Positions 25,901-40,900 are shown, numbered from the stretch's first letter. The stretch: 64,000 bases of DNA from Elephas maximus indicus (GCF_024166365.1 NC_064844.1:1302001-1366000), one strand, 5' to 3'. The notes: generated by a model not told the origin, from the letters alone. A program made the numbers and translations.

Positions 25901-28900
25901 CACTGCTGTTCCCTCAGCACTTGTCACTGTCTACTGCATTGTGTGTTTACTTAGCAGGTGTGTTAACTGTCAGTCTCTCTTCAAGGCCAGGGATTTCTGT
26001 CTGTTTTCTTGGCCGACTTACCCCAAGCACACAGGACACTCTAGGACTATGAGGATTAAAACAGGCAAAAATCTATTGAAGAAATGCCTGCGTAGCTAAC
26101 CTGGGAAGCTGGCATGTACAGATAGGAAGCTCCTTACCCTCAGAGCACTCCCTTGTGGAGACAGGTATTTATACAGCAGTGCGGGTGGCACAGTGGTTGA
26201 GTGCTTGGCTACTAACAGGTCAACAGTTGGACCCACCAGCCACTCTGCGCGAGAAAGACGTAACGGTCTGTTTCTGTAAGATTACAGCCTTGGAAACCCT
26301 ACGGGGCAGTTCTACTCTGTCCTAGAGGGTAGCTAGGAGTCACAACTGACAATGGCAGTGGGTTTGGTTTGGTTTTTGATTAATACGAATACACTGCTTA
26401 GGTGCCAAAGTGAAATGTAAAGAAGTTTCCACCTTAGACACTGTCCATAACGAGCATGAAATTCATCTCAGAAAACAATATCCGAACAAGTAAATGATCC
26501 AATAGGTGTCACAAAACTTTTAATGACTAATTGCTGAGTGAATGGCATAATTTGGAAGATATTATCTTGGGCTTAACGAACTGAGAAGGCTTTCAGGTAA
26601 GGAAGACAACTTGAATATTTCTGGTACAAACGAGGCATGTTCATTCATTCATTTATTTGTTTATTCTTTCAACAAATTTTAATTAAGCCTCTACCATGTG
26701 CCAGACACTGGACTCTGTCAGAGACGCAGAGAAGACAGTCTCCACCCCCAGGATCTCACTGTTTAGTAAGGGAGAAACATTAAAACAGGATTACAGAAAA
26801 CCGATTAGAAGTTAAGTACGAGCGCTGCAGGAAAATGGAAGGAATGAGTATCTGTCTGGAAGGTCAGGGAAGGCCTGAGAGAGGAGGTGGCCTTGCCACT
26901 GAAACTTGAAGGATGAACAGGAGGAATTCACCAGGCAGACCAGGGCATTCCATACCAGGGACACACAGGAGCACAGCAGCAAGAAAGAAGACGGCTCCCC
27001 TCACACCGTAAACAGCTCGGGAGGCAAAAACAAAGCTTATATGCACTCAGTCTTAGGAGAAGAGGGAGGGAGTCCAGGGAGGGGCTGGAAGCTGGAGATG
27101 AAGCTGGAATGGAAAACTAGATCATGGAGGCCTTTGGATGCTGTGCTTGAGAAGCTGAAATTAGCAAGCAGATCAGAATTTCTTAGAGTGTGGCCCATGG
27201 ATCACCTGCATCAGAATCACCCAGAGTCCCGCTGGTCGTGACAGTAAGTTAACAGGCTAGATAAGCATTTAAAACAATAAAATGGAACAGAGGCTATACT
27301 GCACATATTGTTTTTTATCTATGCGTGTATGCACACATAGCTATGTACTGTGCTGAGAAATTAAACCTACTTCTTTCTGGGGGTCACAGTCAAAGAAGTT
27401 AAGAAACACTGATCTAGGGTGCTTATTAAAATGCAGATTCCCAGACCTGGCACCTGACCTATAAAATCAGAGGGAATATGGCCTGGAAGCTACATTTTTA
27501 AACAAGTACTTAGGACTTCAGTATTAAGTAGAGAGTCAGCAAAAAAGAGGAAGAAACCTAAATGAGATGGATGGACACAGTGGCTGCAACAATGGGCTCA
27601 AGCATTAACCACGATCGTGAGGATGGCGCAGGACTGGGCAGTGATCGTTCTATGGTACACACGGTCACTGTGAGTGGGAGCCGACTCGATGGCACCTAAC
27701 AGCAACCACAAGGGACTCACACGCACATTCAAATGGAGGACTACGCTGAGGGTGATCTAGAGCCACTGATGGGACAATAAGCAGAGCTCTGAAATGACCA
27801 GATTGGTTTTAGAAGGATCTTTCTAGACACGGAGTATACAAACTGGTTGGAGGGAGATCAAGAACAGAGGCAGGAACACAGGTTGAGAGGTTAGCGCCCA
27901 GGCTCCAGGCTAACAATGACGCAAGCTGACATTCCTAAAGCGGCCAGAAGGAAAGAGGAGAAGAGGGACTGAGAGGCGGTCAGGGTGGGCGGACAGAACA
28001 ATCTGTCTGGACCAGACAAGGTTCCATGAAGAGAAGCAGTGGAAGAGATGCCAGGAGACACGTGCTGGAGCTACAGGCAGGTGGGTGGCTTTGAACGCAG
28101 GCCCGTTTAGCTGTTAAACTATGCAGGAAGCTCTTAGAGGTCTCTGATCACAACAGTATGTTAAAGTGCTGTCCTACAAAGATTAAGTGCTGCTGTTGTC
28201 GCCAGCTGCTGTTGCGTTGATTCAGACTCACGGCAACCCCAAGCCTGCAGAGGGAGACTGCTCTCCACTGGGTTTTCAAGGCTGTGACTTTTTGGAAACT
28301 CTGGTGGCGTAGCAGTTAAGAGCTACGGCTGCTAACCAAAAGGTCGGTAGTCGGAATCCACCAGGCGCTCCTTGGAAACTCTCTGGGGCAGTTCTGCTCT
28401 GTCCTGTAGGGTCACTGTGAGTCAGAATTGACTTGACAGCAGCGGGTTTGGTTTTGGTTTAGACTTTTTGGAAGCAGATCGCCAGGTCTTTCTTCCGAGG
28501 TGCCTCAGGTAGGTTTAAACTGCCAACCTTTCGGTGAGTAGTCCAGTGCTTTATCATTTGTGCCACCCGGGGCTTCTCAGAATATTATCCTAGTGGGGAG
28601 AAAACAGCATACCACCACAATTCAAATTATGAGATCAGCTCCCCAGTTAAGGAGAGAGCAAAAGGGTTAGGAGAAGGAACGGATGTTAAAAAAAAAAAAC
28701 AAAACCCAAAACAAACAAACAAAAACTAACGATCAACAAACACTGTGTAAGCTCAAGTGGCAGGACCATCTGGGCAGAACCGCACGGGGTAACATCATGA
28801 GCTCTGGAGCCAGGTGGCCTGTGGTTCAAATCCCAGCTCCATCATCCACCAGCTGTGTAACTGAGCAAATGACTTTTCTATGCCTCCATTTCCTCATTTG

Positions 28901-31900
28901 TAAAGTGGAAATATTAATAGTACCTGCACCTCATAGACTGTTATAAAGATGAAATGAAGTAAAATCTGTAAAGCATTTACTATGTGTTAGAAACCATTCT
29001 AAGTCCTGTGTAGGTTATTAACATCATGCCTGGATCTGGGTTGCTAAAAAAAAAAAAGAGCTTCCACAGATGGCCTATCAGCTTCCCCCTTTTAATGCCT
29101 TTACCCCGGGAGTCAGGAGACCTAGGTTTGAATCCCAGCTCCACCACTTACACCGTATGACTTGGGAAAGTTATATAACCAAAAGCTAGGTTTCTCTTCT
29201 GTAGAGGAGTGCTCTTATAAATGATTAAATAAAAGTGTACATGAAGCACTTAAAACGTGCTTCCTGACACACGAGAAGTGCTTAACAAACAGCAGCTGTC
29301 ATTTACAATCTCTTCGTTTTTACTGCATTTAGATCTGGATGGCCTCCTTGAGTCTGTCCCTTTAATTTGGTGAAGAATCAAAATTTCCAGTGAGCTACTT
29401 GACCCATGAATTTTCCACTTCTAAAAATTTATCCTAAGAAAATAACAGCACAAGAGCTAAACATGTATACACAATGGAGTTTCTGAAATAAAATGAAAAC
29501 CACCTAAATGTTCATTAACAGATGACTGGGTACCCAAATTATGGTCTATCCAAACAATGGGATATTCTGTTAAAAGAATAAAACAGATTTTATAAGCAAA
29601 ATGTTTGAGATATATTCCAGAGTAGAAAAATGAAGCGGCAGAATAGGAAGCATAGCATGATTCCATTTACATAAAAAACATATGCCTATATGACTATACA
29701 CATGTAAAGAAAATCCCAGAACAATATATGCCAAGCTTACCAGAAGTCTCCTCTGCAGAGTGAGATGGAAGGGGAAGGAGACTTTTGCTTTCATCACTAT
29801 TCTTGTTATGTGCCATCAAGTCGGTTCCCACTCATAGCAACCCTCCAGGACAGAGCAGAACTGCCCCACCGGGTTTCCAAGGAGGGCTTGGTGGATTCAA
29901 ACTGCCAACCTTTTCGTCAGCAGCTGAGCCCTGAACCACTACACCACCAAGGCTCCACCCCTATACTAAGCTGTATAAAAAATCAAGGCCTAGAGTAGAG
30001 AGATGCAGACTGTAGACCTGAGGACTCACATTGTCTTTGGACACATTCCTTAAATTATCATCCTATCAAATTATTTTCATACATCCAGGAAGAACACAGA
30101 TCAACAATGTAAGTATGTCTTGATTATGACAAAGAAGCCTAATCTTTGAAAATTTTACAGTTATTCAATTCCCGAACTGTGCATATTTAAGCAGCTGCAG
30201 AAGACGTAGGAGAATGCAGACTACGGTAGCGTAGGGTGCCAGCACCTAGCTTGGGAATCATTTGTCTATTCTAACAACACGGGGTGCTTCCAAGCGCCAG
30301 CACCACACCACGCCAATTAGCGCTGTCAGGGTAAGTGTTTAATGAATGTCATTTTATTATCCCCCAGACCTACTAAAAAGTAAACACCTTCCCACATGCA
30401 TGAACACACTACGAAGATATTTTGTGTGGCTTCCACTTTTATGCTGCTTCTTCCACACTGAGGTTAATGCAAGTTTCACTGTTGAATGTGCCCATGAGTT
30501 AAACGCACTCCAACCGCTTATAATCACAGCACCTATTCAGCATGCAAAAAGGAGGCTGTGTACTGTCTCCTGAAACGGCACAAAGACACATTCAAAGAGA
30601 ATCTGAGCATTTTTGAGGTTTTCTTACAGAAAACAATGACACTCTCCACTAATATAAGGAAGACTTCTCTGCTAAGAAATGACACTTTTTCAACAATGGT
30701 AAAAAATTTTAAATATATTTCATTCCTCAGACACAGGTACAAGGCAACAAGTAGAAAAGTGAACACAAGACTTAAGCAGCGTTTAAATCAGGTTCAAGAT
30801 ACATATAGGCGTCACTTATACAATGAGTCGAATCCAAATTGAAAACAAATACAAAAACCAGCTGCCATCAAGTTGATGATCCCATGGCAATCCCATGTGT
30901 GTCAGGCACCTATAGGTGGACTCAAACCTCCAATCTTTCGGTTAGCAAATGAGCATGCCCCAGGGACTTCATCCAAATAACAGGAGTGGCTATATTAAAC
31001 ATACTCACCACTGAAAGGATTGATTCCTGCCCTTATCCGTGAAATTACAGCTTCTTTTACTTCTTTTTTCTTTACACAACGAATACCCAAATTTTGAAAA
31101 CTAGAAGGGAAAAATAAAACTTTTAACACCACATTATAGTTAAACACAAAGACACCTAAACAATGTTCTACTTGTGGAAATCAAACACAGCCAACACTGA
31201 GTGGTGGCGGATGGAGATGCTGGAGAATTCCATGTGTTGGGATAAAAATGCAGGGGTAAGATGGTGCTATATTTCTACGAGAACTGTTAAAAGAAAAACA
31301 GATATACTGTATCATTTTTACACACAATATTTCATAATTACACCTTACTAATATATCTAAAGAGCCCTGGTGGTTCAATATTAAGTGCTAGGCTGCTAAC
31401 CAAAAGGTCAGGGTTCAAACTTAGCCAGGGGCTCTGAGGGAGAAGACACCTCGCGATCTGTTCTCATAAAGATTACATCCTAGGAAACACTACGGGGCAG
31501 GTCTGCTCTGTCCTACTGGGTCACTATGAGTCAGAATCAACCCGATGGCACTCAACAACAACAAACAATACGCCTATGTCAAATATACCAGAACGGGCAG
31601 ACCGTAACAGGAAAGTAACATCAAAAGCTAAAATTCACCTCCCAAACAAACTCATCATCAAGTCAACAAAATGTGTGTATCTGATTAGGTCAAGCAGAAG
31701 CTATAAAAACGTGCCCATGGGCTAAAGCCCACAGGGATGTTCTGTTGAGCCCACAGTGTTGCCTACATTCCAAAAAAAAAAAAAGGTGTACAGGTTGCCA
31801 ACATTTAAAAATCAGGTAATTACATACAAACTGACTTCTCTTGATGTTTGTACGCATCGCTTGAACCTTTTAAAGGCCTGGCAATGCTAGGCTGGTACAG

Positions 31901-34900
31901 AAACAACGGCTGGGGCTGAGCACCACTGCCCCATTACCCAGGGCAAGGCCTGCGAGCCCGCTCACACCTGAGCCCCCTGCTCACTTATACCACCTGCCTG
32001 GCCCCCAGACACTTGTTTTTTGAGCCCTGATTTCACTGCTAGTAGCAGTGGAATATAATATGGTTTGCGCTGTATTGCGTGAAGTTATAATCATCCATTA
32101 TAAGAAAGAATTGAAATGTGTTTTTAGAAAATCAGTAAGAGGTTTAATACTAACAATAATATTTAACAAAAGCTTCAAAATGTCATTTGTGGAAAACTTC
32201 TCAATAGCTACAAATATGACTAATCTGCATATGTGTAGTACAGATGGTGGTGGGGACTCCCCCACCAACCAGCAGTCATGCTTGTTCCCACATGGAAAAA
32301 CCATGACATCACTTAAGTTGGGTGGGTGTGAACAAGGAAGCAAAACTCAGTTATAATAACATGACTGCCTGTTCAACTTCACGGGCCACTGGCCACAGGA
32401 GGCTGCCTCCAGGCCCTCTTCCTGCTCACGCTGAGTCTAAGGTTTACACTCTTCACTCATCGCACCCGCGATCTTGCCAGCTCCTACAATGTCTTTGACG
32501 TTTCCTTCCTCTGCCTCCAAAATTAAAAAATAAATCTTGAATTTCTAGCCCTTATTTGAAATCCTAAAACTATAATCCTCTTCTTCAAAAGTATTACTAT
32601 TCTTTAAGATTCTTGGCATGGCTCTCTCTTTTTCTCTGACAAAAAGGTTTTAAAGACTTCTTCGTTTTATATATTTATATACTACTTCATTGTGTTTTAT
32701 CTGAATAACCATATTTAACTGCTATTCACAAAACATTAGCAGTAGTGGGGATTTCTGAAATTCCGACACGAGGAAATCAAGGTTTGCAAAGATTCAGTGA
32801 CCTGTTCAAAAAAATTGCTTTCAAACGGGGAAAGTTCAAAAAAGCATTCAAGCGTCTGAGGCACCCAAAGAGTCAAATATGCAGTCATTGGTCGTTCATT
32901 CATACTCCTTCAACAAGTTTTCAGGCTTCTACAATGTACCAAAAACTCCAGAAAGCACCGAGGATTTACAACCCGTCCCCTCATGGAGTTTACGATCTAC
33001 CACAGGGCTTGCAAACCAAGGCCTGTGGACCAACTCCAGCCCCCTACTTGTTTCTGCAGATAAAGGTTTACTGGAGCTCTACCACGCTCGCTCCCATCCA
33101 TGTGCTGTCTATGGCTGCCCTATGCTACAACAGCGGAGCTGAGTAGCTGTGACACAGGCTGTGTGGCTGAAAATATTTACCATGTGGCCTTTACAGAAAA
33201 GGGCTGCTGACCTCTAGCCTAGTGAAAGATACAGACATTAAATGATCACACACACAAAAACGCTAAACTGCAATCATGACAAGTGTCCTGAAGGGGAGAT
33301 ACGTGATGTCACGGGGGCCTAAAATGAGAGAGCTGATCAATTCAGGGAGGGCAGAAGGGCTTCCTGCAGGAAGTGATAATGTGAACACAAGTGAACTAGT
33401 GAAGAGGAGAGAGAAGAGACCGCCTGGCAGACGATAATATGAACAGAAGTAAACTAGGTAAAGAGGAGAGAGAAGAGACCTCCAGGCAGAAAGAGGAGAA
33501 CACCCAAAGGTCATAGAGAAGAGCTCTGTGCTTAAAGGAAACCAAAGGAGGGCCCGTGTGCCTGCAGTGTAGACATATCACACTAGAAGGCCTGTGTGCC
33601 TGCAGTGTAGACATACCACACTAGAAGAGGCCTGTGTACCTGCACTGCAGACCTATCACACTAGAAGAGGCCTGTGTACCTGCACTGTAGACATATCACA
33701 CTAGAAGAGGCCTGTGTGCCTGCAGTGTAGACATATCACACTAGAAGAGGCCTGTGTGCCCGCAGTATAGACATATCACACTAGAAGAGGCCTGTGTGCC
33801 CGCAGTGTAGACATATCACACTAGAAGAGGCCTGTGTGCCCGCAGTGTAGACATATCACACTAGAAGAGGCCTGTGTGCTTGCACTGCAGACATATCACA
33901 CTAGAAGAGGCCTGTGTGCCCGCAGTGTAGACATATCACACTAGAAGAGGCCTGTGTGCCTGCACGGTAGACATATCACACTAGAAGGCCTGTGTGCCTG
34001 CAGTGTAGACATATCACACTAGAAGCCTGTGTACCCACAGTGTAGACACATCACATGAGAAGGCCATGGACCTGCAGTGTAGACATATCACACGAGAAGG
34101 CCATGGACCTGCAGTGTAGACATATCACATGAGAAGGCCGTGGACTACAGTGTAGACATATCACATGAGAAGGCCATGGACTGCAGTATAGACATATCAC
34201 ACTAGAAGCAATGTGTACCCACAGTGTAGACATATCACACTAGAAGGCCATGGACCTGCAGTGTAGACATATCACACGAGAAGGCCTGTGTGCCTGCAGT
34301 GTAGACATATCACACTAGAAGAAGCCTGTGTACCTGCAGTGTAGACATATCACACTAGAAGAAGCCTGTGTACCTGCAGTGTAGACATATCACACTAGAA
34401 GAAGCCTGTGTACCGGCAGTGTAGACATATCACACTAGAAGAAGCCTGTGTACCTGCAGTATAGACATATCACACTAGAAGAAGCCTGTGTACCTGCAGT
34501 GTAGACATATCACACTAGAAGGCCATAGGCCTGCAGTGTAGACATATCACACTAGAAGGCCTGTATGCCTGCAGTGTAGACATATCATACTAAAAGAGGC
34601 CTGCGTGCCTGCAGTGTAGACATATCACACTAGAAGAGGCCTGCGTGCCCGCAGTGTAGACATATCACACTAGAAGAGGCCTGTGTGCCTGCAGTGTAGA
34701 CATATCACACTAGAAGTCCTTGCAGGCCATGGCCAGACGCTGTCCTCATTAAGAGCCACATAAAGCCATCAAAATGTTTTAAGTAGGGGTGGGAGGTGAC
34801 AGTTTGTGTCTGAAATAATCACTCTGGCTAAAGTGGACAGACCGGGGAGGAGGGTGCCAACGAGATGGAAGCATACCAGAAGGGAGGCTATCCCAACCCA

Positions 34901-37900
34901 GCAGCCCCGATTTAGACTGCGGTGGCAGTGGGGCAGTGTGCAGTTCACAGAGAGAAGTGAAGAGATTCGAGAGTTATTTAAGATGTCCTTGTGAGTGGAT
35001 TCAGTATTTTACGCTTGTGTAAAGGATGTCAAGGACAACACTCAAGTTTGAGGCCTTTGTAGCAACCGCGAAGAAACGAAGCACTGAAAAAAGACCAAAT
35101 TTCAGGGGAAAGAGGCCTGCAGAGGTAAGATTACAGCTTGGGGCGTATTCTGCTCGAGGTGCTTCTGAGACACGGAAGAGGACATGTCAAGAAGGTGATG
35201 ATGATTGGCACCAAATGCTGTAGCATAACCTTCCCCTCCTGAACAATTCGGTACTAACACTTAGTCGGGCAGAGCAAGGTCCACATGGAGAAGCAGCTTG
35301 GTCTGGGGTATCAGAACCCAGGTGGTGCATTACACATTGAACTGTGTCCCCCAAATATGTGTTGGAATCCTTGCTACGTTAATGAGGCTGTACCGGTATA
35401 GGGCATGTCTTAAATTTAACCACATTCAAGATATAAAAAGAACAGATTAGGCACAGAGACAGGTAAGCACAGATGGGGAAAGACAGAGGCCACATGGTGG
35501 ACTCCAGGGAATGCCAAGAAGAACGCTGGTGAAGTCGAGACGAGAATTTTTCCCCAGAGCAGAGAGAGCCTTCCCCTAGAGCTGGTGGCTTGAATTCGGA
35601 CTTCCAGCCTCCTGAACTGTGAGAAAATAAATTTCTGTTCTTTAAAACCAAAAAAATAAAAGAAAGCAATTAGACTAAATACCATTCCCAACTGAAAGGA
35701 ACTGGGGCTAGAGCAAGAACAGTGTGAGTGAGTCTGGAACACCCTGCTGCCTCAGAAAGAGAGGAAGCGCTCAGAGAAATGACGGGGTCTTGTCAGAAGC
35801 GCATGGGAGACGGTGTGAAGGGGCTTGCATTGGTCAAATTTCCAATGTGAAAAATCTAAAGAATATTGCCATAATGGACTATAATATATTGAATAATGAT
35901 TAAGAAAAGAATCCAGGAGTCCACAGTGGTACAAGAGAATGCTGACTAACAAATACAGAAGGAATGATAGAATTTTCTTTAAATCATCATTTTATAATCA
36001 CCATTTAACAACAGATTCAGGTAGGAGTTACTAATGGATGCCAAAAAGTAATTGGGAATAGGATATTCACACAGTCTCAAGGTGTTCCAATGGAAAAAGG
36101 TACTTTGACATTGGAGAAACCTTGCTAAGTGATCAAACTTACTATCACCAAGAATAGAAAATACTGATATTACACATCTCTTGATGAAGTATTTTGAGAC
36201 GGATACAGCATTATCTCTGCAGATTTCTTAATGTTTAATGTGAATATTATTATGAGCAACCATTCAGAGTAATCCACATTGACAGACAGTCTTCAAGACA
36301 ACTAACCTGGATGCTTCAGATATGGTGATGTCATGAAAGACCCCAAAAAGCTAGGGAACTGTCCTAACTTAAAGGACACTCAACAGGCATGACAGCTAAA
36401 TATAACGTGTGACAGGGAAGACAGCTATAGGGATTATCGGGAAAATAACTGAGGAAAGCAGAAGTAAAACTGGGGAGTTCAGTCTCACGGATATCAAGGA
36501 ATGAGAATGTTTCAAGAAAGACGTGGCCAACAAAGTAAAATGCAGTTGGGAGATCAAATAATACAGGCAGGACAAAAATGCGTGTTTTTGGCCACATGGG
36601 TATTGCTAGATGTTATGGATTGAATCCTGTCCCTCAAAAATATGTGTCGTAAACCCTAACCCCATGCCTGTGGTTACAATCCCATTTGGGAATGAGTTTT
36701 CTTTGTTATGTTTATAAGGCAGCATTAGTGTAGGGTATCTTGAGTCAATCTCTTTTGAGGCCTAAGAAGAGCCAGCGAGCACAAATGGGAGAAGAGAGAC
36801 ACCACGCCACATGAAGATCACCAAGGCACCCAGGAATAGAAGCTGAAAAGACGCAAGGACCTTCCACCAGGGCAGGCAGAGAGAGTGAGCCTTCCCCTAG
36901 AGCCCACACCCTAAATTCAGACTTCCAGCCTCCTAAATTGTGAGGCAGTAAATTTCTGCTTATTAAAGTCATCTACTCATCAGATTCCTGTCATAGCAGC
37001 ACTAGATAACTAAAACACTAGATAGTTTGTTTATTTTTCTTTTCATGTCATTTGTTTCATTGTTTACCCAAAAGCTATACATGTTCATTACAAAAACTAA
37101 TTATAAAATAAATACAAGTTAAAAGAAAAACATAAAAAAAACCTCATAATCCTTCCTAGCCAGAGACAACTGGTATTAATATCTAAGTGTATAGCTACCA
37201 TGTACAGTTATATATTTTAAGCCAAAATAATTCTCCACACGTTCTGTTTTAAAACCTACTTTATTCACCTCACATACAGTTAACTATCTTTCCATACTAG
37301 GAGACACATAGCCGCACTGCTGTTTTTAAGGCTACATAGGAGTACATTGCATAGGTGTGCCAGATTGTTTAACTAAACCTCCTTTATTATTTGGACTGTT
37401 TCTAACTTTTTGCCTTCACAAAAAAGAGCTGCAATGAACATTAGCACAGCTAAATGTCTCAACATGCTTAATTATTTATCTCCTAAGGATAAATTCCTAG
37501 AAGTGGAATTGCTAGCTCAAGAGGCATTCATATTTTTCAGGCTTTTGCTATACAGTTGTTAAAGTGCTCACCGGAAAGACTTCATTACTTTACACTCTGC
37601 CCAACGCAGTGAACGGGCTCATCTTCTGGCAGCCTCACCAACACCAAGTGCTACGTTTTTTGAACCATGGAACTACTGACTTGTATTAATTTTATTTCCT
37701 GCCCCTCAATAAATCATAGTTTCCCAGTTGATTTTCCTCACATCTAGTAAATTTTAAGATAACTATAAATGAAAAGACAGGACAAAAATTTAGAAAACCT
37801 TTCATAAATTATTCAGACTAAGAGAAAAAATCACAGCATAAAATGGAGCCCTGGTGGCACAGTGGTTAAGTGCTCAGCTGCGAACCAAAAAATCAGCAGT

Positions 37901-40900
37901 TCAAGTCCACCAGCCGCTCCTTAGAAACTCTATGGGGCAGTTCTATTCCATCCCATTTTTTTTTCAAGTTTTAATGGGAGTCGCTATGATTTTTTTTTTA
38001 CTTTTAGTAACAATAATGAAGGGCTCCTGCTGGCTCTGTAAACCTGCCTGCTGGTGGATAATTAACGGGCAGTTCTAATGCAAATGGTGAGACAGTTACA
38101 ATGTACCAGCAAACAGAAATAGGACAAGAAATTGATCTATCCTGCAAAAGGTAACAGACGGTCAAAGCGTCCTGTCTCTGTCCCTGAGGACTCTGTGACT
38201 GTGTACTCACAACAGAGGCCTGCGCTCCTGTCCGAACTCTGCTTCATAGTAGCCATCTCTGCAGTCTTTTCCAACTAGATCATGAGGGTGAGGTTTATAG
38301 GGGTCATTCTTCGTTACTAACGTAATTCTCACTTTTCCTTTTCCATAGTAGTTCATAATCTGAAAAAGGGAAAAATCAAATACATGAACCATAAATATAT
38401 ACAGTAAAACCCGGGAAAGCTGGAACCTGCGTGAGGCAGAAACCTGTCAGAGAAGGAAAACTCAAATATTTTCCACTAAAATGAGTGACAGAAAAGAGGT
38501 AAAGAACTGAACCCTGTCAAACGCGGGAAACTTGTGAGACCTGGCAAACCAGGCAGTTCCGTCAAGTTTTAGCCACACAGGTTTCACTGTCTGTACATAT
38601 GCACATATACGTATATACACGTACACATTCTATACAATGTTGTTAGCAATGGATAAAGAAACTCCAGTTGACTATCAACTGCGGTGGAGGAAACTCAGAG
38701 AATACTAGTTGGAAGAGTTTACTTCTCAGTTTCTTCGCCTGTATTTTCTGTCCTAACTTCCAACTGGTCAAATCATCTGACTCCTTATTTTTCTTTTAGA
38801 CCAGGTAAAATTATGCCAAATTTGATCACAGAACATGAGAAAACACTTAGATGTAAAGTCACCAAATGCCCTGCTCTGAGACACCAAAAACATCCCTCGA
38901 AAGTACATATTTAAGCCATAGTAGAAATGATACCACACCAAAATGATCATTTTACTTAACGTGTAACATTTTATTTCACAAAAGTATTTGCTAATCAATA
39001 AGCATATTGCAAGTGTCCAGAGAACACCAGGGAGTAAGTCCCACTGAGTTTAACAAGATACAGTTTTACAGAGTGCACATCTAGAACTGAGAGTGAAGAG
39101 GAGGGTTTAGCGTGGAAGAAGGGGGTACTCTGAGCATGGGAGGAACAAAAGTTCAGTTTGGAAGCCAGCAAGTTTGCAAGAACAAAGCAGGAAATATAAA
39201 AACCAGCACACTGTAAGGGAGAAAGGTAGTTAAGTAAGAATGGGTAGACGGCATTAAAACCCACAGTTTTTAATTTAACCATAATTTGAACAATAACCAG
39301 GAAGTACTGCCTTTCTGAAGGAAAGAGAAGGTGACCGCTGCAGACTGAGAGCCAGGCTGATGCAGAGCTCAGGTCACGATGTGTGCAGGACCAGCCAGAA
39401 CGGTGAACAAAAAGCTGATCTTAGGAACATCTTAGAGAACACATACAATAAGCTGAACCATGGAGAAGAGCTAAAATAACTCTTAAAAGGATTGGAAGAA
39501 TATTTCCTTATTTACCTTTCCTTAGCATTTCTCCCATTTAAACACTTAAATAACTTAGATAATCCAAATCGTATAGCTGCTGAAAGTGTAATAAAAATCA
39601 GGAATTCAACACACAGCTTGCCGTGGGCTTACTCTGTAACTTTGGCAATTCCCTTTAAGTTCAATAAAATGAGGAGGCTTGTAAATAATCCGGTTATAAA
39701 ACTAACCCAAAATCTGTTGATGAAAGATTGAATAACATTTTTCAGAATATACTCTACCAGTAAGGTTTTTAGTTGGCATTTAAAGGTTAAAATTTTTATT
39801 TAAAGTCAAATAAAATATAATACATAAATATAAAATATAAATACAGTATATTTACAACTATAAATATAGCAGATGTTACCAAATTTACACAAACAATTTG
39901 AAAAGTGATAGCATTTCAAACCTGTCAGTGTAAGACCCAGAGACCCAGAGGGCGACAGTAAAGGTACAGAGAGAGGAGAAAGAGGATCTTCTTTGCCACA
40001 GCCTCCATCTAGGCTGTCAAGTGATCGCAGTCAAGAAAGTAACTCTGGATTCCTGAATCCATGTCTTTAACCGACACAACAACTTCGCTCTGGAAGGAGA
40101 GGAAAGGGGTCATGATCCTAAAGCTGCCAGCGTACACTATGCACTATGACTCACTCTGCTTAGACTTAGCACACAACCATGTACAACACTTGTCGACTTA
40201 CGTACCAATCAACCAACCGCTACGGAGTCGACTGCGACTGACGGCAACCCCGTGTGTGCCACAGCAGAACTGTGCCCACAGCATTTTCAATGGCTGATTT
40301 TTCAGTAGGTCACCAAGCCTTCTTCCAAGGGACCTTTGGGTGGACTCAAACTGCCAACCCTTTGGTTAGCAGCCGAGCACGTTAACTGCCTGCACCACCT
40401 GCGGACCCTGATTTACCTACAGGGGTGAAATAAGAAATGCCCTTAGACATCTAGCTATCTAGCACACAGCAATTAAAAACAGGAGAAAAGAGAAGAGACC
40501 GTGGTGACGACCTGAAGAAACCGGGCCTCTAACGTAACCGCAGGGGCTAAAACACGAGGCACTGAAAGTGGGGTGCACACAGGAAGGGTCAATTACCTGG
40601 ATGGACGGGTACGTCCGGTTGCTGTCTGTGCTGTGCTCCCCGGGAATGCTGCCTGCTGACCGTCCTTCACATTTGTACCTGAATCGCATGCCCCTCTGCC
40701 TGGGTTGTTCGATTATCTCTATATACGGGTTATACCCACCTGAAAATTAAAAAAAGGCGGGGGGGGGGGGGGTGAGATTAGGATAGCAATAATAATGGAT
40801 TTTAACCATTTTGGTTTTTTCCAAAACAGCAGATTTTCCCTTCCAACACGAAATAACAAGGCTGAAGCGTAATTATCCACAATTGGGTGGGAGAAACTGC

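Larger units (their letters stand above)
20791..31008 (-). other. REL: REL intron 4 (10.2 kb)
   Basis: Large intron dense in interspersed repeats: a MIR-like tract at 21180-21345, an L1 with nested repeat at 22360-23230, SINEs at 24075, 24640, 25254, 26176, nested 28190 and 29802, an RTE fragment at 27566, MIRs at 28790-29310, an L1 at 29385, and a SINE remnant at 30853. No additional coding exon was recognised. Confidence 0.85.
31101..38210 (-). other. REL: REL intron 3 (7.1 kb)
   Basis: Contains a long-form SINE at 31364, a hAT-type fragment at 33004-33212, a 40-bp minisatellite at 33546-34713, two copies of an old repeat (35330-35655 and 36612-37015), an L1 fragment at 37030-37670 and a truncated SINE at 37844. 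No coding sequence was recognised. Confidence 0.85.
38360..40596 (-). other. REL: REL intron 2
   Basis: A 2.2-kb intron with a TIR-flanked element at 38402-38589 only about 40 bp upstream of exon 3, and an extended SINE at 40205-40410. The rest is AT-rich without recognised features. Confidence 0.88.
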
